A stretch of DNA of 9,129 nt from JBBQNJ01 sp038329845 (GTDB taxonomy: Bacteria; Planctomycetota; Phycisphaerae; Tepidisphaerales; Tepidisphaeraceae), in contig JBBQNJ010000115.1 in NCBI GenBank assembly GCA_038329845.1, positions 1 to 9,129 of the forward strand, written 5' to 3'. The notes under the pieces are model-generated. The model searched no databases. It saw nothing but the letters and a program-made list of their open reading frames with translations, and was not told the origin of the DNA. Positions 1 to 5,552 of this stretch are shown here, in pieces (positions within the stretch are counted from its first letter, which is position 1; every line of letters starts with the position of its first letter). A program made the position numbers and the translations under genes.

Positions 1-698
1 TCCCGGATAACCCCAACTGAGCTAAAAACTCTTTCCGCCCCCCCCCCCCCGCGCGGGGCCAACCCGGCCGGGCGACGACGGCGGGCCAGCAGCACCAGCG
101 CCCCGCCACCCATCAACCCCAGCGATGCCGGTTCGGGAACAGGTTGCACCGATCCGCTGATCTGGATGTTGTCTAGGAACATATCGCGCTTGGATGACGG
201 CGCGCCCCATCCGTAGATTCGGAAGATGACCGTTCCGGTCAGGTGCGCATCCGTCAGCGTTACGCTGGCATTGCTTAAGACGCCGTCCCTGTCGAGCGTC
301 CCGCTGTCCAAGTCGGTCGCGTAAGTATCGAGGTTGTAGCGCGAAGCCCACGCGGTCGGTGCGTTGCCGTTATTTTCGCTGCCCTTGTCCAAACTGAAGG
401 AGGTCAGACTTATTTCATAGCCCGCATCCGGCGTGACGCTGACTTCAACGTACCGGGACAAGTTCATGCTCGGGGTATTCAAGCTTGAAATTTTGCGGAA
501 TCCCCCAGCCGAAAATCCCGCGCTCGCCGCGCCGGTGATCACCATCGAAGTTGCCGTCACATTCGCCGCGACGGTGGTCGGGCTGTCGGAATCCAAGGCA
601 AAGGTATACTCGGCCAGCACCGCTGCTCCGGCTGGCGCCATGCCCCCGAGCGTCATGGCCGCAGCTAAGAATCCGATAAATTTTGTTTTCCCAATCAT
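1..698 (-). CDS. PEP-CTERM sorting domain protein (3' end beyond window)
   Basis: Exported protein of unknown specific function. The start is the ATG at 698-696, preceded by a strong Shine-Dalgarno GGAGGA at 710-705 with six bases between. Residues 1-27 form a signal peptide: a Lys-containing start, a hydrophobic stretch, and an Ala-rich end near APAGAA. Residues 30-184 are Ser/Thr/Gly-rich with alternating strand-like segments and end in FLDNIQISGSV, suggesting a beta-sandwich domain. The C-terminus is a PEP-CTERM sorting signal: PEP at 188-190, a hydrophobic helix at about 192-204, then RRRR at 206-209. In known systems an exosortase processes this signal and the protein goes to the cell surface or outer layers. 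The usual stop after the Arg cluster is missing: the frame continues through Pro-Ala-Gly, four glycines encoded by a 13-base G tract, and on to the window edge at codon 232. The regulator gene upstream is probably co-transcribed. Family membership is secure; the ligand is unknown. Confidence 0.88.
   Translation of the reverse strand, partial: MIGKTKFIGFLAAAMTLGGMAPAGAAVLAEYTFALDSDSPTTVAANVTATSMVITGAASAGFSAGGFRKISSLNTPSMNLSRYVEVSVTPDAGYEISLTSFSLDKGSENNGNAPTAWASRYNLDTYATDLDSGTLDRDGVLSNASVTLTDAHLTGTVIFRIYGWGAPSSKRDMFLDNIQISGSVQPVPEPASLGLMGGGALVLLARRRRPAGLAPRGGGGAERVFSSVGVIR
38..50 (-). repeat. 13-base homopolymer (C13 on plus, G13 in sense) in PEP-CTERM gene tail
   Basis: An uninterrupted run of 13 C on the plus strand lies inside the 3' end of the PEP-CTERM gene. 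At 13 bases the sorting-signal frame stays open to the window edge. At 14 or 11 bases the frame would end at the TAG at 24-22, giving a tail of glycines followed by Lys-Ser-Phe. The tract could be a slippage site or a sequencing error. Confidence 0.9.
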
Positions 699-727
699 GA
701 GTAATCCTCCGGTCAGAAGCAAAGTGA

Positions 728-756
728 GACGCGTCGGCTGACCATCCGACCGCGTC
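728..756 (-). promoter_or_regulatory. Strong hairpin between LacI-type regulator and PEP-CTERM gene
   Basis: On the transcribed minus strand GACGCGGTCGG pairs with CCGACGCGTC around an 8-base loop. The stem is 10 bp with one bulged G and is almost all G/C. It lies in the 67-base gap between the regulator stop (766) and the PEP-CTERM start (698), about 17 bases upstream of the latter's Shine-Dalgarno. No T-run follows, so it is not a classical terminator; partial termination, attenuation or an mRNA-processing barrier are the likelier roles. Confidence 0.5.
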
Positions 757-765
757 GAAAAGGGG

Positions 766-1806
766 TTAGCGCCGAGGCGGCGCGCACGTGGCGCCGTCGA
801 GCAACCTGAGAGGCAACACTCGCGGCGGCAACATGTCGCCGGGATGATCGATTTTTTGTATCAGTAGTTCCACCGCCGCCTGGCCCATCTCAAGTTCCGG
901 CAGGACCCAGGTGGTCACCGCCGCCTCGAGATAGTCGAATGGGCGGCTTCCGAAACTCACCAGCGACAGGCCGCCCGGCACGTTGATGCCCAACGACAGC
1001 GCCGCGGTCAACACCACCATCACATCGGTCTGGGAATAAGTCACAATCGCCGTCGGACGATCGGCGCGCTCCAGCACGCCGCGTACGAACGCGACCCGGT
1101 CGGGTCGCTCGATTCTTTCTCCCTGTTCAGACCGCAAAATCCGAGGGGCCAACCCTTCCTGCGCCAGCGCTCGCCGATATCCATCCAGCCGCGCCGTGAC
1201 GCTGTAATGTGGGCCGGCGTAAGCGACTCCGTGCGACAAATCCAGAAATGCGATCGAGTGATGTCCCAACGTAATCAGATGCCGGGTTGCGTCGTACCCT
1301 GCGCGTTCGTCATCGGGATGCACGCAATCCCCGCGATGACAGGAGTTGATCCACACCGCCGGCAACTGATGTTCGTGGATGATCTGGATCATCCGCCGGG
1401 GGATGCTGTCGGTGTAGTTGATCAGAAGCCCGTCGCTGCAACGATCCTTGAGGAACACCGGCATGTGTCGCTCGTCGGTCAGCGCCTCATCGGGCAACCG
1501 GGCGATGCTCATCCGCATCCCGTTCTCGGCCAGGGAATCGTGCAAACCGCACAACACCCCGCCGAACAGGCTGCTGCGGACCGGGTCAATGCTCATCACC
1601 AGCGTCGCCACATCAAATCGACGATGCGCCATCGCCCGGGCGGCGGCGTTGGGACGATATCCCAGTTCCCTCGCCGCCCGCAGCACTGTTTCACGGGTGT
1701 CGGGTCGATACAGATGGGCCTTGGGACCGTCGGGGCGCAGACATTGGCTGATGGTCTGGGTGGACAGCCCGGTGCGAGCGGCGATCTGTTTCAGTGTTGC
1801 AGCCAT
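766..1806 (-). CDS. LacI-family transcriptional regulator
   Basis: Ligand-responsive DNA-binding repressor, 346 residues, the usual LacI/GalR length. Residues 4-58 form the DNA-binding domain: an HTH (LKQIAARTGLSTQTIS), a longer-than-usual linker (PDGPKAHLYRPDTRETV), then the GYRPNAAARAM hinge helix that inserts into the operator minor groove. Residues 66-340 are the periplasmic-binding-protein-like sensor domain, including DGLLINYTDSIP, the segment around GHHSIAFLDLS, the typical PTAIVTYSQTDVMVVLTAALSLG, and the ending VPGGLSLVSFG. LacI regulators usually sense a sugar or sugar phosphate; the ligand cannot be told from sequence. The start is the ATG at 1806-1804. No convincing Shine-Dalgarno precedes it. 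Stop TAA at 768-766. The gene sits 67 bases upstream of the PEP-CTERM gene on the same strand, and its promoter carries an operator-like palindrome, so autoregulation is likely. Confidence 0.95.
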   Translation of the reverse strand: MAATLKQIAARTGLSTQTISQCLRPDGPKAHLYRPDTRETVLRAARELGYRPNAAARAMAHRRFDVATLVMSIDPVRSSLFGGVLCGLHDSLAENGMRMSIARLPDEALTDERHMPVFLKDRCSDGLLINYTDSIPRRMIQIIHEHQLPAVWINSCHRGDCVHPDDERAGYDATRHLITLGHHSIAFLDLSHGVAYAGPHYSVTARLDGYRRALAQEGLAPRILRSEQGERIERPDRVAFVRGVLERADRPTAIVTYSQTDVMVVLTAALSLGINVPGGLSLVSFGSRPFDYLEAAVTTWVLPELEMGQAAVELLIQKIDHPGDMLPPRVLPLRLLDGATCAPPRR

Positions 1807-1813
1807 ATCAACG

Positions 1814-1851
1814 ATAATATACTAACCTATTACCGTTAATAGTCAAGTCAA
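1814..1851 (-). promoter_or_regulatory. Promoter with LacI-type operator palindrome upstream of the regulator gene
   Basis: The palindrome CTATTACCGTTAATAG spans 1827-1842: seven of eight half-site positions match and the centre is CpG, as is typical of LacI-family operators. On the minus strand TTGACT occurs twice (1851-1846 and 1846-1841) as a good -35, and the AT-rich block 1823-1814 offers -10 candidates such as TATATT (1821-1816; 19 bases from the nearer TTGACT). The palindrome fills the interval between -35 and -10, so a bound repressor would block RNA polymerase. Autoregulation by the adjacent LacI-type protein is inferred. Confidence 0.55.
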
Positions 1852-1971
1852 GAAAATCGTTGGTGGATACAACGCTTTATCGCCCGCAAAACCATTCTCG
1901 CGGCGAACTCGACCACGGGCCGCCGCCGCATTTTGCGAAAGTCGATCCCTCGGCAGAGGCCTGGTGCGCGG

Positions 1972-1977
1972 TATAAT
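1972..1977 (+). promoter_or_regulatory. -10 box of the TPR gene promoter
   Basis: A perfect TATAAT at 1972-1977 lies 30 bases before the ATG of the secreted TPR protein. Transcription would start near 1984, leaving a leader of about 24 bases. No good -35 is seen at the right distance. The rest of the divergent intergenic region (1852-1971) shows no other clear signal. Confidence 0.45.
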
Positions 1978-2007
1978 GCGACGGGGTGGTGCCAGACGTG
2001 AGCGGCG

Positions 2008-3600
2008 ATGCGGATTTGCGGGTTCCTCTTGACGGCTCTTCTCTTGGGCGGCCTCGCGGTCGCCGACACCGTGCGGCTACGCGATGGGACCGTGCTGCGC
2101 GGGGATCTGAAAAGACAAGGCGACGACTACGTCCTGATCGACACGGCGGGCAAGTCCATCGCGGTCAAGTCGGCGGATGTCGTGTCGCTCGAGCCGACCC
2201 CGCGCGGCGGCTCGACCGACCAGGCCATGAGCCGGCTGCTGAGCCTGCGACGAAGCGTCGAACACACCGCCGACATCGGCGCGATCATCGAACGGTATCG
2301 CGCGTTCATCGAAAGCAACCGGGGCTCTCCCGCAGCGCAAATCGCCGGGCAGGATGTCGTGCAATGGCGTAAACGGCTGGACGAGGGGTTGGTACGACTC
2401 GGAAAAGAGTGGTTGACGCCGGCCGAGAAGGCCGAGCGACAAAGCCAAAGCCTTCAGACCGCCGAGCAAGCCCGCCAGATGATTTTTGAAGGTCGGGCCA
2501 GAGAGTCCGAACCGCTGCTCGAGCAAGCGCTGGCGAGCGATCCGTTGAACCTGGCCGTGCCCTACCTGCGCGGGGTAAACCGCTATCAGCTCGAGCGAAT
2601 CCCCGAGGCTCGCAAGCAATTCGAGGCGGTAGTCGAGCATCTGCCAAACCACCCGCCGACGCTGAACAATCTGGCCGTGATTTTGTGGCGTCAGAACGCG
2701 ATCCCGGCAGCGCTGAACCAGTTTGATCAGGCGATGCAGTCGGCGCCGGTGAATCGCCGAATCCTCGACAACGTCGCCGAGCTGCTGCACTCGCTCGAGT
2801 CATCGCACGCGAAAGACGCGCTATTTAAGAAGGTCCAGCGCCGATTCACCGAACAAGATGCGCAGTTGCAGGCGCTGATGCGCCCCCACAGGCTGTTTCG
2901 CTGGGGGGCGGGGTGGGTAGATGAGAAAAAGCTCGAGGAACTCAAGGCCGCGGAAAAGGAAGTTCAGACCAAGCTGGATGCGATGTCCGCCGAGTTCGAC
3001 GCCGGTGCCGCGACCGTACGGGCGATGGAGCAGGAGATCGCCGACAAGCAGCGCCGGGCCAGTTCGATCGAGGCCGATAGCTGGGGCGTCGATGCCCAGG
3101 GACAAGCCTATCGGCGGCCCTACCCGGCCTACTACTACGACTTGCTGCGCGATATCGACGTCGTCAAGGCCCAGCGGATTCGCCTGATCGCCCGGCTCGA
3201 GGCCATGCGGGCCGCGGCGAAGGAAATCCGCCAGCGAATCCCGGTTCCGGCCTACAGCGGCACCCTGGCCATCTTCGGCGCCGAGGCGGCCCCGCAACTG
3301 CCCGTGTTATTTGGAAGAGACACCCCCCCGGCCACCGCCCCCGCTTCTCCCTCCGCGACGCGAGCTTCGCCACCGGCGACCGCCGCGACAGACGTGACGC
3401 CGCCGCCCGCCCCCGCTTCCGCCGGCCCCTCCTCCCAACCCGCAACCGTCCCGGTAGCCGCAGCTTCACAACCCGCGAGTACCCTTGGCGGCCCCTCATC
3501 ACAGCCCGCGACCGCCACTAGCCGACCCTCATCGCAGTCCGCCAGCGCCCCGGCAGCCGCAACTTCACGGCCTGCTACCGCCTCCTTGCATCGCCCTTAG
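2008..3600 (+). CDS. Secreted tetratricopeptide-repeat protein with Ser/Gln/Pro/Ala-rich tail
   Basis: Exported scaffold-like protein of 530 residues with no enzymatic motif. A signal peptide (residues 1-19, FLLTALLLGGLAVA) probably ends before D20. It is followed by a short beta domain (20-64; VRLRDGTVLRGDL.. DDYVLID.. VVSLEP) of a type common in planctomycete exported proteins. Residues about 153-255 hold three degenerate TPRs (cores RESEPLLEQALASDPLN, PEARKQFEAVVEHLPNHP, PAALNQFDQAMQSAPVN), which usually bind partner proteins. Residues 305-412 are charged and helical, probably coiled coil, broken by a Tyr/Pro segment (RRPYPAYYYDLL). The last ~90 residues are low-complexity Pro/Ala/Ser/Thr with GPSSQPAT at 473-480 and 495-502, likely disordered. 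The start is the first ATG after an in-frame stop at 1999-2001; no Shine-Dalgarno is seen, but a perfect -10 lies upstream. The gene is alone in its orientation until the AraC-type gene, and its function is unknown. Confidence 0.85.
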   Translation: MRICGFLLTALLLGGLAVADTVRLRDGTVLRGDLKRQGDDYVLIDTAGKSIAVKSADVVSLEPTPRGGSTDQAMSRLLSLRRSVEHTADIGAIIERYRAFIESNRGSPAAQIAGQDVVQWRKRLDEGLVRLGKEWLTPAEKAERQSQSLQTAEQARQMIFEGRARESEPLLEQALASDPLNLAVPYLRGVNRYQLERIPEARKQFEAVVEHLPNHPPTLNNLAVILWRQNAIPAALNQFDQAMQSAPVNRRILDNVAELLHSLESSHAKDALFKKVQRRFTEQDAQLQALMRPHRLFRWGAGWVDEKKLEELKAAEKEVQTKLDAMSAEFDAGAATVRAMEQEIADKQRRASSIEADSWGVDAQGQAYRRPYPAYYYDLLRDIDVVKAQRIRLIARLEAMRAAAKEIRQRIPVPAYSGTLAIFGAEAAPQLPVLFGRDTPPATAPASPSATRASPPATAATDVTPPPAPASAGPSSQPATVPVAAASQPASTLGGPSSQPATATSRPSSQSASAPAAATSRPATASLHRP

Positions 3601-3689
3601 CATAACGCGGCGAAGGTAGCCAAGGTCAGGATAACGATCTTGACCTTCTTATCCCAGAACAGCGGATGAATAATCGAGGTCCACATCAT
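3597..3689 (-). CDS. Possible 30-residue membrane micro-protein
   Basis: A tentative small ORF with tandem ATGs at 3689 and 3686, ending in TAA at 3599-3597. The product would be 30 residues: a short amphipathic start (MMWTSIIHPLFWDKK), then one hydrophobic segment VKIVILTLATFAALC, a positive-then-hydrophobic pattern like a single membrane helix. Most codons end in G or C, as in the real genes here. A GGTGG about 11 bases upstream could act as a weak ribosome site, and an in-frame stop at 3701-3699 limits extension. Against it: it is short, it overlaps the TPR gene end by four bases antisense, and its sequence includes a palindrome that looks like that gene's terminator. It may be chance or the remnant of a longer membrane protein. 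Confidence 0.22.
   Translation of the reverse strand: MMWTSIIHPLFWDKKVKIVILTLATFAALC
3622..3650 (+). terminator. Terminator-like hairpin after the TPR gene
   Basis: AAGGTCAGGAT (3622-3632) pairs with ATCTTGACCTT (3637-3647) around the loop AACG. The stem is 11 bp with one G-U wobble in the plus-strand RNA. It begins 21 bases after the TPR stop and is followed by CTTAT, only moderately T-rich. Position and strength fit a terminator for the TPR gene, intrinsic or assisted. Confidence 0.55.
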
Positions 3690-3782
3690 CCATTCTATCT
3701 ACCACCGATTTGCCCGTGAGGCCAATTCCAAGTGAAAAAAGCGACAGGCGAGGCCCTGGAGTGCAGGCTCTGGCCAGCGTGC

Positions 3783-3820
3783 CCTTGGCAAGTTGCAGGC
3801 TGGAAGCCTGCACCACAAGG
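3783..3820. repeat. REP-like palindrome, probably interspersed in this genome
   Basis: TGCAGGCT (3794-3801) and AGCCTGCA (3805-3812) form an 8-bp stem with a GGA loop, nested inside CCTTG (3783-3787) and CAAGG (3816-3820). A second partial copy of the left arm, GTGCAGGCTCTGGCC, precedes it at about 3759-3775. I recall similar 'GCAGGCTGGAAGCCTGC' palindromes scattered between genes in planctomycete genomes; that is recollection, not a search. The rest of the gene-poor stretch 3601-3954 holds the terminator hairpin upstream and an AT-rich promoter region downstream. Confidence 0.5.
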
Positions 3821-3865
3821 CAAATGCGGCGAATTATTTGATTATTGCTCACTTTTCCCCGCCTA

Positions 3866-3895
3866 TTGCCGTACCCGGGCGCGCTGCGATATAAC
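3866..3895 (+). promoter_or_regulatory. Possible promoter of the AraC-type gene
   Basis: TTGCCG (3866-3871) and TATAAC (3890-3895) are separated by 18 bases and lie 60 bases before the ATG at 3955. The surrounding 3821-3954 is more AT-rich than its flanks, as expected for a promoter and leader. No operator could be defined. Confidence 0.35.
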
Positions 3896-3954
3896 CCATT
3901 CACAGTATTCGCGGATAAAATTAAACCAACCCGTTTCCATATCGTATAAGTTGT

Positions 3955-5142
3955 ATGTCCAAATTGTTTTCTCCGTCCCGAGCCCCGGGCAGCGCGGCCT
4001 CGGAAATGAGCGAACCGGTGCAATCGCAGCAAGCGGCCCTGAGCGCGCTGGCGCGATCGACCGCCTGCGCCCAAGTGGTCGTCGTGACCACTATGCCGCG
4101 AGGCGGGCTGCAAATTCTTCAACCCCCTCGCCTGCTTCCCGCGCTGTTGCGGACCTATCGGGAATTGCATGAAAATGACCGATTCACCTGGACCGCCCTC
4201 GCCCGCGGCGCTGCGGTCAGCACTGTTGACGCGGCGGGCGAGCAGGCCGAGTCCGACCCGTATCTTCAAGGCTTGTCGCGGGTTGCCGACATCCGATACG
4301 GTGCCGCCGCCCCCCTGGCCGCGCCCGTGATCGAGGGGTATCCCGGGGCGCTGCATATTTATCGGACCCGACGCCAGAGGGACTTTTCGGCGTCGCACCT
4401 GCGAACGCTCACCGCCGCCGCTGCTGCGCTGGATGAGCTGGGTCGGCGTCAGCGCGCCACCCGCGCGGGATGCGCCGACCGTCCCGATTGGCACCACCGC
4501 CCGCCCCAGCGCATTTTCCCTCTCGATAGCGCGGGCCGGCCGCTGGCTTTCGCGGCGGAGTTCCAAGCCCTGGACGAGTCGCTCAAAGAGGAAATGACCC
4601 ATCACGCCAGCCATCGGGCGGCGAACCTCAACGGCGACGAAGTGCCGTCCAGCCGCATGCTGTTTCCGGATCGGCGCGGGGATCGATGGACGTTCAACAT
4701 GGTCACGTACCGCAGCTATCCGGCGTTGTCCGACGGTCCGGTGGTGATGTTCTGCCTGCAACCGACCTGCGAGGACTGGGGAGTGCTTCGCCCCATCGAC
4801 TTCATCGCCAATCCCGAGATCGCCCGGCTGATTCCGGCACTGAAATTCATGCGGAAAAACTTTCGGCAAAGCCCCACGTTGCGGGCGATCGCGCGGACGG
4901 CGCATTTCAGCCCGTTCCATTTCCATCGCCGGTTCACCGATCGGCTGGGCCTGACGCCCAAGCACTACATGCTGGAATGCCAGATCAGTGCCGCCAAACA
5001 GGAGATTTCCGAGTTCCGCGAACTTCGTAAGATCGCCTCTTCTTGTGGATTTGCCCACCAGAGCCATTTCACCAGCCGATTCAAGCAGGCGACCGGCCTG
5101 AGCCCCACGCGCTGGCGCCGGGCCTATTCAATGACCGAGTAG
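3955..5142 (+). CDS. AraC-family transcriptional regulator with N-terminal sensory region
   Basis: Transcription factor of 395 residues. The C-terminus (about 285-392) is a complete AraC/XylS DNA-binding domain with two HTH units: LRAIARTAHFSPFHFHRRF (309-327) and the segment around ELRKIASSCGFAHQSHFTSRF (356-376), closing with ATGLSPTRWRR. The first ~280 residues are not the usual cupin. Residues about 50-160 look GAF-like, ending with PGALHIYRTRRQRDFSASHL before an Ala-rich helix. Residues about 185-270 look PAS-like (RIFPLDSAGRPLAFA .. RRGDRWTFNMVTYRSYPALSDGPVV). Both N-terminal assignments are by eye and uncertain. The signal sensed and targets are unknown. The start is the ATG at 3955, without a Shine-Dalgarno; a later Met (residue 18) is possible because the first ~20 residues look unstructured. 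The stop at 5140-5142 is 7 bases from the end of the convergent small gene. Confidence 0.9.
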   Translation: MSKLFSPSRAPGSAASEMSEPVQSQQAALSALARSTACAQVVVVTTMPRGGLQILQPPRLLPALLRTYRELHENDRFTWTALARGAAVSTVDAAGEQAESDPYLQGLSRVADIRYGAAAPLAAPVIEGYPGALHIYRTRRQRDFSASHLRTLTAAAAALDELGRRQRATRAGCADRPDWHHRPPQRIFPLDSAGRPLAFAAEFQALDESLKEEMTHHASHRAANLNGDEVPSSRMLFPDRRGDRWTFNMVTYRSYPALSDGPVVMFCLQPTCEDWGVLRPIDFIANPEIARLIPALKFMRKNFRQSPTLRAIARTAHFSPFHFHRRFTDRLGLTPKHYMLECQISAAKQEISEFRELRKIASSCGFAHQSHFTSRFKQATGLSPTRWRRAYSMTE

Positions 5143-5149
5143 CGGGAAC

Positions 5150-5473
5150 CTATCCGCGGCGTTCGATTGGCGATGCATCAACGGAATCGGCGATCCGCGA
5201 GCGGTGCGCCGGAGACGATTCCGGCTCACTCGCCGATTCATGACAGGGTCGATCGGCACGGCGTCCGTAAGTGATATTCACCGGCGCCCGCACATATCGG
5301 TTGGGCACACACCAAGTCTGTCCGTTTTGATCCAAGTCGATAATCCAGATGAGGTCGTCGTCGCGGTGTCCGGGGACGATCAAATTAGCAACGCCCTTGC
5401 TGGTCGGACCGCTCCAGCCGGCACCGCCAACGAGGACTCGGGCCAGAGGCGGATTGAGTTGCAGCATTTCCAT
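5150..5473 (-). CDS. Small conserved protein (LQLNPP...NITYGR family)
   Basis: Hypothetical protein of 107 residues. The start ATG at 5473 has a Shine-Dalgarno GAGGA at 5487-5483 with 9 bases between, which supports it. The core is EMLQLNPPL (2-10) and DLIWIIDLDQNGQTWCVPNR (40-59) followed by VRAPVNITYGR (61-71). I recall a widespread family of about 60-70 residue proteins with the pattern LQLNPP .. DLxWvvxxDxtGexWtvPNxxvRaqkNxTxGR; no function is known to me. The last ~36 residues are polar, low in hydrophobics and rich in Ser, Arg and Glu (SASEPESSPAHRSR), so they look like a tail added to that core. It follows udgX by 79 bases on the same strand and may share its transcript. Its end lies 7 bases from the convergent AraC-type gene, with no terminator visible between them. 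Confidence 0.7.
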   Translation of the reverse strand: MEMLQLNPPLARVLVGGAGWSGPTSKGVANLIVPGHRDDDLIWIIDLDQNGQTWCVPNRYVRAPVNITYGRRADRPCHESASEPESSPAHRSRIADSVDASPIERRG

Positions 5474-5552
5474 GCGAGGTAATCCTCAAAACCCGTGCCG
5501 AGGCCCCTGAAGCCGGTAACAGCGATTAAAAATGCAGATGAGCTTGGCCTGA

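Noticed and set aside
1..30. tRNA-like box A (TAGCTCAGTTGG) on the minus strand at the window edge
   Set aside because: It matches the D-arm consensus, but the expected GAGC partner does not follow within the available bases, and the acceptor and anticodon parts cannot be checked because the window ends.
1207..1839. 210-codon plus-strand frame opposite the LacI-type gene
   Set aside because: Antisense shadow with no recognisable domain; the LacI reading is unambiguous.
3649..5067. 472-codon open frame on the minus strand opposite the AraC-type gene
   Set aside because: The protein has no domain signature and is rich in Arg/Gly in the way antisense frames of GC-rich genes are; the plus-strand AraC-type reading has clear motifs.
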